Source of the DNA: Nipponacmea schrenckii
Taxonomy: Eukaryota > Mollusca > Gastropoda > Lottiidae
Length of the DNA: 64,000 bases
Assembly: GCA_030562195.1 (NCBI GenBank)
Contig: CM060202.1
Coordinates: 11,594,001 to 11,658,000, forward strand
Direction: 5' to 3'
Both the position numbers and the translations under genes were made by a program. Positions 53,091 to 64,000 of the stretch are shown here, piece after piece. Every line of letters starts with the position of its first letter. Within the stretch, counting starts at the first letter, position 1. The notes below the pieces were generated by a model. That model saw only the letters and a list, made by a program, of their open reading frames with translations, did no database searches and had not been told where the DNA came from.

Positions 53091-56000
53091 TCATAACATT
53101 GTGAGTTCTTCTTTAACAACTGATGTTCTTCTTGGTCGCGATAAATGATTTGACTGCATTGACTGGTCCACAATATCATAATCAAACGATCCAAATATAT
53201 CACATGATTGAGCCGAAGCAATTTGTTTATAAAATAAGTTTGTGAATTCAGAGACAATGATGATTGTCAACATGGAACACACCATTGCAAAAGTACGGAA
53301 AGGGAAGAGTTGTCCTGCCTGAGAATCATAATGAGGATAATATATAAAGGCTTGTAGATTAAAATGAGGTTCACCTGCACCTAACCGTAGCAAAAAGCCC
53401 ACAACATATCCACAAATTGAGCCAGAAGTATTAGTCCGTCTGAGAAATATAGCACATGTCAATTGAGGAAGAATTATAACAAATACAATATCCGCTGCTA
53501 AGACAAATAGTCCATATAATATAGGTACTGATAATGATATTGCTGTGGCCATACATCCTAATATAAAGATAGTTATTCGTTGAACAATTTGTAACTCTAA
53601 CAGACTTGCCTAAAAATAAATCAGATTTCATTATTTTGACAGAATGTATAGCTTACTGAGCAATTTTATTGTGTCCCTCTACCAGCAAAATGGGTTCTCA
53701 ATAATCAATAATCTCAATAAAACACATCAGAAGATAATGTTTTATTCCTTTTCTGTAGCTTATTTCACTCATTCTTGTCTTTTCAGAATTGCCTTGTATT
53801 TGATTGGATGAAATGTTATACACGCAAGTATACTCCTTTTTCATAAATTCTTTAAGATTTTAAGTGAGTTAAGTAAAAAACAGACAACAGACAATAAGAC
53901 AGCTAGAGATGTATTTGAATAGGTTGTGAGCTATTTGTGCTGGTGGAATTTTAAAAACGAAGATGAAGATATCACTTACCTTCTTTCTGAATATATTATT
54001 ATAAATATTATGAGTAAACATTGATGATGAACCTAATATAGAACTATCCATGGATGACATTACAGCTGCCGAAATAGCTCCTAATCCTGAAAAAAAACAA
54101 GCATCAATACAAATGAATGAACAAGTTTCATCTATAACTGTCTTAATTTTACCACTATATTCAAAATTACCATGGTATGTGTATGTGTAATGCCTACCAG
54201 GGGTCAATTTCCCCAATAATTACCTCTTTACTAGTTTCTGAAACTACTAAACAAAATCAAATCAAGTTATATTAACCAAATCAGATTACTGAGTAAAAAG
54301 AAAAATTGAATTTGAAATAAAAATTTACTCAAACAGGGCCCAAATCGATAGTATTATGTACAAGGTACATTTATAACACAAACAACTAACTTAGTTAAAG
54401 CAAGAAAATCATAATATCTAAATAAATATGTAGATTTACCTAATAATGATATGAAATAAGGAGTAAATTCTTGTAAAACATACGGAAGAACATCACTGGC
54501 CTGGCCTAATGTTACAGGATTTTCACCTATTGTTGTACTGTTCCAATCTAAAAGATAAAACAGAATATGACAGGCTCCTTACTCCCTTGAAGGTTAAGTT
54601 CATGTCCCTTTTCCACATTTGCCCACAAACAGAGATGTATTAAATGTGTATATCAAAAAAAACCTTGCCTAAAAGATTTCATAAGCCATTCAGTTCGAAC
54701 ATATTTATCTTAAGATTGAAGTATCTAGTGACTTGTCAGAAAATTACTAGCAAAATATTTATTACTATACCTGCTGAGGTAGCAACTGTACCAATAAGCA
54801 CTGAAGGTATGACTAGAAACAAGGCACCAAATGCTCCTGCTACAGACAATATCTGGGCCTGTCTTCCACTCTTTACTGATAAAACTCTTTGAAAATATGC
54901 CTGCCATGGAATGGTTCCAAAGGACTGAAATGAAATAAAATTATTGTGATGGAATACCTATATTCTACTTATTAAGATATTTGCAATAGTAATTTTACTG
55001 ACACCTGGTGTCCATTCCGAACTGTGATTTAAGTAGATAAATTGTAACCTAATCAAATCTGAGATATGTCAACTCATAGACAAGTTTTGATAAATAAATT
55101 GAACCCATCTGGCTGACAATAGATTGATTAATCTACGGGTAATTTAATAATCGCCAAAGTATACCAACCAAATTGGACCAACCAAAGTAAACCAACCAAA
55201 GTAGATCAACCAAAGTATACCAACCAAAGTCGATCAACCAAAGAAGGCCAACCAAAGTAGATCAACCAAAGAAGATCAACCAAAGTAGATCAACCAAAGT
55301 AGATCAACCAAAGTAGACCAACCAAAGTAGGTCAGCCAAAGTGGACCAGCCAAAGTAGATCAACCAAAGTAGATCAACCAAAGTAGCAATCGTATTAACA
55401 GTATGATATTCAAACCACCAAAAACTTGTTGCAAGTAAACAATGTTATTTCAAACATAGAGGCTAAATATGGTGTTTCATATTTGAATGTATTCAAAACC
55501 GTTTGACTAAATATAAAAATTCCATACCATAGCAATTAGTAAATCAATCCAAACTCCTGTATATTTAACCTCAATATTTCCCAACCAATCACATGTTGTA
55601 TTACTGATGTTACCTGTATTGTCATTGGTGAAAATAAATGGTAAACTGACACCCTGAAAGAATTTATATAGAATAACTGCATCACGCTAATATTCTCCAT
55701 TATCTGGCCTTGAGTTATAGACAAGGTCTAGTCTTGACAAGGTTCAGGTTCAGTTATCTGCCTTGATATAAACAGAGGTTTGACGCTGTATTTTATGATT
55801 AAGGTGGTTAAGAGGTAAAATAAACTGAAAAGATGCTTGCTCAACAGAGGACATAGGTAGATTAAAGCAGTGTTCACTGATATAGAAATGAGTCTTATGA
55901 ATGAGGCATTTTTGATGGGTTGTGAAAAGACTTACCAGCCCAATAATAATGAGAATCAACTGGACAATGTCTGTATAAGCTACAGCAATCATTTGTCCAA

Positions 56001-57965
56001 TCATAGTATAGATAACAGTGATAGCTGATGACACACAGACTGCGACTGGTCGATTTATACCAGTCATAACAGCCAGACTTGATCCTGTAATATCAAAATA
56101 AGAATGTTAAATTTTAAAATTTCATGAAAAAATACTTTCTCTTCTGGGAAGTCAAAATCTTAGAAATCAAATTATCAAGCATTTTCAATAATCAATGGTA
56201 TTTTTATGGATAACTACTAAGTTTTTTTAGATTTATTGGATTATATCAGGACTCTGTAAAGTTATTTATGGCAGCAGGTATATCTACTGATGAATATATG
56301 CTCTTATTGGCCAAGTTTAAACTTTTATGTTCATTCTACAACACAGCATTACTTTTAGGAAGGTAACTTCATTAGATAGGTATCAAGCCTTTTTTATCCT
56401 AATTTTTTAACTAAAGTTGTTGAGGCAAATATCCATATAAACCTTACCTAAAGCTGATAAAATAGAGGCTGTCCAGAAGATATCTCCACATAAACTTGCT
56501 ATATATATCAACACTGCTACCACTGATCCATAACGTAGTTGAAATGGATCTAACATTGTTAAATATTTCTCATCTCGCATTCTTCTGGCATAGATTATAC
56601 CACCTAGAAGATAAACACTTAAATTCATGAAAGTTTTCCATCAGACACATTTGATTATCAATACACACAAATTATTACATTAAGCTGTTATCACAATTTC
56701 AGTTTCTGAAGCTAAGGTTGGATAAATCAAGTGGATGGTGAATTCGCCCCCAAAGGTAAACATATTATCAAGTTCTCCATCTGAACGATTTTGAAATGAT
56801 ATCAATAATGCCTTTGTTGAATGAATACCATAATCAAGTGGTCTTTAATAAAATATTGTTATAAATCAGTATTTTGAAGTAAAAAAAGGAAATTGTACAA
56901 ATATTACCTAAAATTAAACCAATAAATATACCAAGTGGAGCTAGAGTCCATAACAGTCCATATGTAGCTACTGATTCAGCTACACCATTAATATATCCAC
57001 CACCTACAGTGGTAGCTTAAATATATAATAAAGCACTGTTGTTGATAATGTATCAGAGAGTTACATATAATAGTTATAGATGGGCTGGTCAGATGGTATC
57101 AAGGTGATTGTTGACTAATTCAAGAACAGCTCTAAACTTCTCTTTCTGTTTGATCATTTTGAACAGTGCAATTTAGAATATTAGGTCCAAGAGAAGGATC
57201 ATATGAAACCGACATCAATTGATTTCTATTAAAAGTCCTGTAAGGGTATTATTATTGAGGCAAGAAATGCTCACTCTTCAAATATATCAAGTGCCAATAT
57301 GCTATTTAGTTGGTTAATTCCTTATCCAGTTAGGAGAGTTCAAATACTGGTACGGGAGCCGCGGTGGCTCAGTGGGTTAGACGCTTGCTCGCTAACCTGA
57401 AGGTCCAGGGTTCAATCCCGGCAAAGGTCAAGATGAACTTTCGGATTTTTCAGCCCGGTTTCCCCTTGTCAGTGATGCAGGTCGGAGGGACTGACATGGA
57501 AAAAGCATCTAGTCGTTCGGATGGGACAATAAACCAAGGCCCCGTGTGCTACAGGCTGTGCACGTTAAAGATCCCTCGACAGTTGGAAATCGCAAAAAGA
57601 GTAGGCTAATGCCGCTGTCCTGGCAAAATTTCCCTCATTGTACACTGCATGGCGTTGCCCGTCTTCATTAGCCCATAAGGTGCAGAAGAGTAGGACGTAA
57701 AACTCCATTCATTTCATTTTCATTTTTCAAATACTGGTACAATTTATATTCAGAAAGGTATGAATCAATCATTATTGTTAATCTTACCCATCATTGTGAA
57801 AATACCAACACACATATTGAGGTCTCTACCAGCTACCATATTGGCTTCCATAGTTCCCTTTTCATATCCATGGATCTTCACTTTCCTTCCAGCCAGGATT
57901 CCAACCCCCATGATCAAAATATAAAATACACCTAGAACTATCAGGGCCACGATATTGAGTGCCAT
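53091..57965 (-). CDS. Choline-transporter-like SLC5 family protein, copy B, 9 coding exons, 534 aa
   Basis: Exons on the minus strand: 57965-57788, 57015-56908, 56603-56448, 56084-55936, 55653-55528, 54924-54771, 54547-54440, 54086-53980, 53609-53091; 1605 nt, all GT-AG and in phase. It is a multi-pass SLC5 symporter closest to SLC5A7: [26 protein letters not shown] (strongly CHT1-like), [31 protein letters not shown], glycosylation-loop DWNST (about 291-295), [15 protein letters not shown] (Na2-site helix), [24 protein letters not shown]. Intron positions and phases match copy A exactly, so the pair arose by tandem duplication, but the proteins have diverged (the C-termini after the last helix share almost nothing). 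A 5' UTR acceptor (TTCACAG|) lies 6 bases before the ATG, as in copy A. Substrate not proven; choline is inferred from family. Confidence 0.92.
55150..55387. repeat. 14-bp tandem array, about 17 units, in a copy B intron
   Basis: The unit is CAACCAAAGTAGAT with point variants (GACCAACCAAAGT, GTCAGCCAAAGTGG). It lies in the intron between coding exons 5 and 6. Confidence 0.95.
57339..57740 (+). mobile_element. Full-length tRNA-derived SINE with 15-bp target-site duplication
   Basis: The element 57354-57725 (372 bp) is flanked by perfect 15-bp repeats TTCAAATACTGGTAC (57339-57353 and 57726-57740). The tRNA-like head has A box TGGCTCAGTGGG and B box GGTTCAATCC. A central core (GATGGGACAATAAACCAAGG, GTGCACGTTAAAGATCCC) follows, and the 3' end is a CATTT-type tail. 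It lies in intron 1 of transporter copy B, opposite to the gene's direction. The open frame 57364-57609 across it is not a gene. Confidence 0.93.
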
Positions 57966-57971
57966 TTTTCA

Positions 57972-60246
57972 CTGTGAATAAATCAATAATACATAACATT
58001 AAAACCAACCTTCCCCCACTATTTGTATAGCAATCTAGTTCTGATTTATCATTTCAAGTTAACATCAACATACTGCAAATAACCTTGACCAGTTACAGTG
58101 TTATTAATGTATAACCCACTTATTAAAATATACTTGCATAAATATGACTTGCATTGTCAAATAACAATTATCTGATTGGTGTTGGAAATGGGATGCTGAA
58201 TCCTCACCATTTTCTTCATTGAATTAAATTGATAAAAAAAGCATTTATTACAATAAAGCAATCTTTTAAGAGCTACTCTTATTTTCAAGGTCTGGCAAGG
58301 GAATACCATATATTTGAGATCCTTCAAAGGCAACCCCTAGTTACAAGGTCTCTCACTTCTGTTTATTGACCTTACAATGACACTTAAGTACTTTAGACAT
58401 TCTAAAGATAAACAAAGTCAAAGATAAACCCATTATCTATCTATGATTGAACCTGAATTATGTTAACTTAACGAATGAGACTGGGCATGTAGGAACATCA
58501 ACAGGTCTGGCACTGATACTGGCAAGATATTTTCAGATGTTGAAATGATAGTTTCATATTTAAAACCTACAGCTGTCACAATGTCAGAATCTACGCTGTT
58601 TTCAGATGGTATACCGTAAGGGTATGTTTTGATGATTATATTCTACGATTGCTATTATTTTTACTCAGTAACAATGGATTATATATAGGCCTACATAGGC
58701 CTACCAGTGAAGGTCACTAAATGCCTGATGAAATGGAATTACTTCTCTTAGACATGCTTAGACAAGTGAAATTCATCCTTTCTTCTAGTAACTGGGCTCT
58801 GGGGTCAAAATATATCAATTCTCATGTGCCCTATCAGTATCACCTCCTTATTGAATAAAATAGCATTATCTCCTCTGATATCTTTATTTCTGCCATATCA
58901 CTAAAGTACTTTATCACAGCTTTTTAATAGTGTGAAAATAATGCAGAACTGTGGTGAGCATATTATATTATGATAATGACTGTCATAAATCACAAGGAAA
59001 TATTTCCATATAAAATCACAGTAGCCTAGTGGGCTATTTGAATTTGAAAATATAGGCCTACAAACCCTGCTAGACCAAAAGGAAAAACCTAGCAAAAAAA
59101 TTACAAGTAGGCTACATTAAGAACAGAGAAAGGGTTAGTGTAGCGAAGCGCCTTTCCTGTACGATTTTGACTAACCGGTATAGCCTACACCAATCTATAT
59201 AATCACCAACATATAGCCTAAATCCAATGCAGAGATGTCATTTCGATTTCTCGATATGAATTTGCTACAAATAAGAATACCTTCAAATCAAATGCCACCA
59301 GAGGCTATAGAAGATGTAGCTAGAAGATCATAGAGCAAAAATATGTTGGGAGATCAGTTCACATTCGTAATGATTTTTATTTATTGTAAATATTTCTTCT
59401 TATTACACGTGCTTCCGGTAAATATGTAAACAATCTTTTAACTACCGACGAATCACAAGACAACCGAATACATGTTTGCGTTGGACTATCCTGATCCAGG
59501 AGAAACAATCTACTTCACATTTTTGCCTGGTCACTCCTGTCACTTTCGGATTTGCGCATGTTTTTATTGTTTTGTTGATTTTAATTCTATTTCAGATTAT
59601 GTTTTAACTGAATGAAGAAGCCATGGCGTCATGGGCCTAATAATAGTAATTATACACTGGATTTTGCATTTTTTATTTTCTGGTCAAAACGAATATAAAA
59701 ACAACCAATAAAAACAACCGATTATGACAGTCATTATATATTCATTTTACACAACATATAAGTTGCCACAAGTAGCAAAGATTTGATCTTTTTTTTTCAT
59801 TATAAATTTCCTTATCTCATAAATATATTAACTGAGATTGAACATAGTCATTTATTGTATGAAAATACAGTGGCATTTTTTGTTCTATATTGTTTAAGGG
59901 TGGAGGATGACTGGTTAAAAATAAAGAAGATCAATATATACATGTATACACAATTTCAAGTACAAGTCTTCAGTCATGAGATACAATGCACCGCTGGTCA
60001 GAAAGCATTTATTCTTTCCATGGACACTTTACTTTGTCATTCGATTCCATCTTGAATTATCCAGGATGGCCATTTGGCTTTTTACATGCCTATTTGATTG
60101 ATTTTCTCATCTTGTGGACTTTGAACTTTCACGACTATTTACAGTACAACTTTTCATATATGCATTGTTTTTAGGGATTGTATGTTGATAAACTTCATCC
60201 CCAAAATTCTAGATGGCTGATTGATAAAAAGAAAAGTTATTTTATA
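57972..60246. other. Upstream region of transporter copy B, with CpG-enriched stretch at about 59.12-59.65 kb
   Basis: No coding exon recognised. CpG density rises at 59120-59650, which also contains CACGTG followed by CTTCCGG (E-box next to an ETS-type site, about 59407-59418). Copy B's first coding exon starts at an acceptor, so its promoter and 5' UTR exon are probably in this stretch. The hydrolase 3' UTR must occupy the right end. Confidence 0.35.
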
Positions 60247-63200
60247 TCAATATTTTTTATTTTTTGAATTCTTGGCATAACTTTTATATTGTTTAATCAT
60301 TTTGATTATAACTTGGCTGACATCTTCTGGTTGTTTATATATCATATGATGGTCAGCTCCATTCACCACCAAATGTTGAGCGTTTGGAAAATGTTTTGAG
60401 ATCAGCTGCTGCTCAGTCTTAGCCCATGCCTACAATAAATAAACATAATACTATTATTGCATAAAATTTAGATCATACAAATACATATACATACAAATAC
60501 AATATGTACATACAAATACATTATGTACATACAAATACAATATGTACACAATATGTATATACAAATACATTATGTACATACAAATACAATATTTTAAACA
60601 AATACAATATGTACATACAAATACATTGTGTACATACAAATACATTATGTACATACAAACACAATTTGTACATACAAATACAATATGTACATACAAATAC
60701 AATATGTACATACAAATACAATATGTACATATAATTCAAGGTTTGAAATGTACTTTCTGGTAGCAGTGTGGATCAAGGTTAATATTTGTGGTTAAGACTA
60801 GTTGTTGATATCTTTCACAACTCACTATACATGACTGTAGCTTTCTATGTTACAAAGGTCTGTAGACGCTTCATATCATGCTGTATCTATAAAAAGTCCA
60901 CGAGGATGTTACTAACACAAGATATGTAGGTTAAGAAAAGATAAATACCTTATTTAATGAGCTAGGCATTTGTTCATCATAATAATTACCAGTTACAATA
61001 CTAACTGATATATCACTTGATATACTTTTTAATAACCTCACTGTTCTGTAATAATAAAATAATAACTAATCCATTAACATGTATAATGATCATCAAATTA
61101 ACTACTGCAGGATTTGAAAATTGATAGTGGAGGTTCAGAAAGTTTAATCCAAATGTTTTGAAGAATTCACTGTCAAAATCTGTTGGTATTTTTTTTTTTC
61201 AGGAATAATTGGAACCAGAGATGTAAACTAACAAATCTGAACCATGCAAAATTTAGTTTTAACACAATTTGAAAGGCCAGAAGAATTTTTATTGAGTCTT
61301 AGTTTTAACATATTCTCTATAACCAAACACTGTTTCTTGCATTTTGCAAACCAATCCATTCCATTTAAATAAGAGAACTTACTTTATTTGTGAAAATGAA
61401 TCATTTATAAAATGATGTTCATCTACAACTGTACTAAGATGACGGGGATGACATAATAGATGTTTCTGAAACAGTTAAAGTCAAACTGATTAGCATAGTA
61501 ATACATAAATGCTTTGAAAAGAGGAAACAAAACAGCTATTTCACCACTGCTATTTATATCTGTAAAATGGACAGCATGTAGCACGAAATTCTAAACTAAT
61601 TTTCAGGTCAGACACTCCAACCTACATCGGGAATCAGGATAAGGGAAGTCCTTTTGTATTATCTGTCTATGATAGGTTTGAACAACCTCCTCAAGTTTGC
61701 TAGCAAGTATCTTAAAAGTTCATCAGCAAGTTCATCAGCAAGTTCATAGGATTTACAATGTATATAAAAAAACCTCATCTATCGAAATAGCTTACTTGTC
61801 TATATTCTATATCTGTATCTATATTTGTATCAACTAATGGATGTTTTAAAACACCTAATAACAATGCTAATCTAGTTAACCCTAGTGCTGCCCCTAATTG
61901 TAGGGTTTGATATGTTGGTATCAATTGACCAAACCTAAAAAAAAAAAGAGGAGGTAAAATTTTGTATCCTGCTCTTCTCTATATAGGGCTAATTGGAAAA
62001 CACAGTGTCATGGAACATAATAGGTAAATTGTGTAGTTACACAGTAAATATCAAGCAGAATAAATCATTTCTGATTGTTAATACTCATTCTTAATTTTTT
62101 TGGTAGCTTATCTCAAAATACCTAGAGCTGTGGAGTTTAGAAATACAAGGTTTGTATACCCACAAACATTAAGACCTTGTATTCTGACAGATTGAAATTG
62201 AAGCACAAAGAAAAAGAAAATGTGTTGTTAAACCTTACCAATATTGGCCCCAGACTCCCTGATCTTGTTCAAATAATGTTTCTGTTAATGGATTAATTAA
62301 TATCAGACCAACAATATCACTAAAATGATAAACAATTTAAAATATATATTTGGCATCAAACTACAAACATGCCATTTCAATTGAATATTAATATTTATTG
62401 ATCTATAAAAGTACATCTTGCTTTCATATGATTTTTAATGGATTTGCAAAAATTCATAAATCTCTTCAAACTGTGCTGAATATGCAAAAATTTTTTAGAC
62501 TAAAATAAGATACATTCAAGGCTGGATATAATTTGAAAAGGAACAAAAAAAAAACACCTAAATTTACAATTGAACTCTTCCAATCACACCACTGCGGATT
62601 AATATTGATAAAAAGGTATGAATCAGTGGAAGGATTCAATAGAGATTAAAAGGGTTTTAAATATATGACTGACACTCTATTATCCAGCCTTGTATAGACT
62701 CTATTTCATACCTTTCATACATCTGTGTATAAAACTGTGCTACTGTAGCTCCCAGTTCAGCACCTACTATTATAAATGGTTTCGGTTGTTGACTACTACT
62801 GGTTATTAATCTATTAAGATCGGCAGCCATTCTGAAAAATGTTACAGAACAATCCAAGTTAGATTTGAAATAAGACTTGATTGCTAAATTAGATTTTAAT
62901 TTCTATAATGCCCCATTCACCAGAATTCTTCTTTTTAGTCCCACCAACTTACTTCCATAAAGGAAGAGATAATCAGGAACTGCTCAAACGGGTCCATAGG
63001 GTGGAATAGAAAAGTCATGAGGGGAATTGGAAAGGAAGAGGGGGAATTGGGGAATGACTAAAAAACAGAGAATGTACTTCGAACTATAGCATCGATTGAG
63101 ATAATCTTACTGTTGGTGATTGATCACCAATATGCTTTGTTTGAGACCCTAGACCCTCCTCAAGTGGCTTTGTGACTATGGAGCTTACCCTCTGCAGTCA

Positions 63201-63965
63201 CTAAACCACCAAAAGTTGGGGGGGGAATAGTTACTACACATTTCGCCATAGGGGGAATCTCATAAAAAGGTTGAGAAGCACTGAGAGAGTCAATTAAAAG
63301 CTTATAAACGTATGTCAAGTTACCTCTCAACTGTAAATGGCTGCCATTCTCTGGAGTTTGTTTCATTTGTTTGTGAACTGTTCTGTAAAAAAAACATCTG
63401 CTTCTTTTAAAATGATATTCAATCACACTATTTTAGGAAAATGAATGGGAAAACTTACTACAAGTACATCTGTACAAAGTACATCAAAATAAATTGCTTT
63501 ACTTCTTATTGTGTTTTGAAACTTACCAGTGAGGGTCTGTCACTAAAACCTAAACCAGCTCTATCATATACACATACCTAAAAACAATCAGAATATTGGT
63601 TATTGTTAGTTTCAGACGTAAATTGTGCCAACTTATTTTATACATATTTAATTATGTTATATAGACTGCTTGTCTAAATAACTGAATTTCATGAAAAAGT
63701 TCATATTATATAGAATGTGTACCTAAATAAAACGGTTCAACATTTCTAGTTACTAACACAACTATTACATGTATAGTTTAGTTTTTTCGTTTACCATTAC
63801 CTCTATTTTTCTGTGATATGTGTTATGTTTAACTGTATAGTTCTGATTTTATACCGCTACACCCCATTACTATATTAGATAAACTTACTTTAGCATGCTT
63901 GGAAACTTCTGGCCAAACCTTTGACCATACATCAGAAGTCATACCAGTTGGACTGTCTAAAATAA
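60247..63965 (-). CDS. Alpha/beta hydrolase fold protein, partial (N-terminus beyond right edge), 9 exons visible
   Basis: Exons on the minus strand: 63965-63889, 63577-63527, 63382-63324, 62831-62712, 62319-62239, 61934-61796, 61465-61383, 61045-60949, 60429-60247; all GT-AG and in phase; 295 residues visible. Typical fold motifs in order: ILDSPTGMTSDVW (oxyanion region), VYDRAGLGFSDRP (strand and turn before the elbow), FIIVGAELGATVAQFY (nucleophile elbow), VGLILINPL, a hydrophobic lid LQLGAALGLTRLALLLGVL, ISVSIVTGNYYD and the catalytic-His segment NGADHHMIYKQP. In the elbow G-x-Nu-x-G the central residue is Glu (G-A-E-L-G) instead of Ser, Asp or Cys, so either the enzyme is atypical or it has lost classical hydrolase activity. 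The C-terminus is Lys-rich and ends ...KNKKY. Substrate unknown. The first visible exon starts in phase 1, so an upstream exon lies outside the window. Confidence 0.87.
60476..60733. repeat. 19-bp tandem array (ATGTACATACAAATACAAT)
   Basis: About 12 to 13 units of ATGTACATACAAATACAAT with small variants lie in the last intron of the hydrolase gene. Because 19 is not a multiple of three and the unit has no stop in several frames, long open frames appear on both strands here; they are artefacts of the repeat. Confidence 0.95.
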
Positions 63966-64000
63966 CTGTGGAAAACCAAAATAAATTAGGAAAACAAAAA

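Noticed and set aside
57364..57609. 81-codon open frame (+)
   Set aside because: Lies entirely within the tRNA-derived SINE; not a host gene. The tRNA-like head is also not a functional tRNA gene, because it continues into the SINE body and lacks a full cloverleaf.
60454..60763. Four Tyr/Thr/Cys-rich open frames on both strands
   Set aside because: Produced by the 19-bp tandem repeat inside a hydrolase intron.

Overview
This window is nuclear DNA of an AT-rich, intron-rich animal genome. The proteins are metazoan (Dixin, Van Gogh/Vangl, SLC5 choline-type transporters). Gene structure, short dispersed repeats and a tRNA-derived SINE family suggest a lophotrochozoan, most likely a mollusc such as a limpet-like gastropod. 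That assignment is inference; no ribosomal or mitochondrial marker is present. All gene models were built by hand from splice sites and codon phase, and every exon junction listed keeps the reading frame.

Layout: (1) 1-8.7 kb holds no convincing gene but contains a GC-rich minisatellite at about 3-3.6 kb and CpG-richer DNA just before the first gene. (2) 8,714-15,490 (+) is a 16-coding-exon Dixin gene with CH domain, coiled coil and DIX domain. (3) 17,845-22,162 (-) is a 9-exon phytanoyl-CoA-dioxygenase-family gene, tail to tail with Dixin. (4) 22.2-31.5 kb is a CpG-enriched putative promoter region followed by non-coding DNA, probably 5' UTR intron of the next gene, with a 435-bp hAT-like MITE and a SINE. 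(5) 31,529-33,407 (+) is a two-coding-exon Vang-like gene ending in the PDZ ligand ETSV. (6) 36,798-41,751 (-) and 53,091-57,965 (-) are two tandem choline-transporter-like (SLC5A7 family) genes with the same intron positions and phases, separated by about 11 kb of repeat-rich DNA. (7) 60,247 to beyond the right edge (-) is a partial alpha/beta hydrolase whose expected nucleophile position reads as Glu.

The most unusual signal is that splice boundaries have been tandemly multiplied. In Dixin, the 3' end of coding exon 4 together with its 5' splice site is repeated ten times with a 45-bp period. In the first transporter gene, the exon that the sister gene places seventh is missing as an intact unit. 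In its place stand eight ~60-bp copies of an acceptor site plus a start matching that exon (D-W-R-N-V-S...). In the same gene the acceptor of the first coding exon is also duplicated (50-bp period).

Dixin (Wnt/beta-catenin scaffold) and Vangl (planar cell polarity) are both Wnt-pathway proteins and lie about 16 kb apart. The other genes (2-oxoglutarate oxygenase, transporters, hydrolase) have no visible functional link to them.
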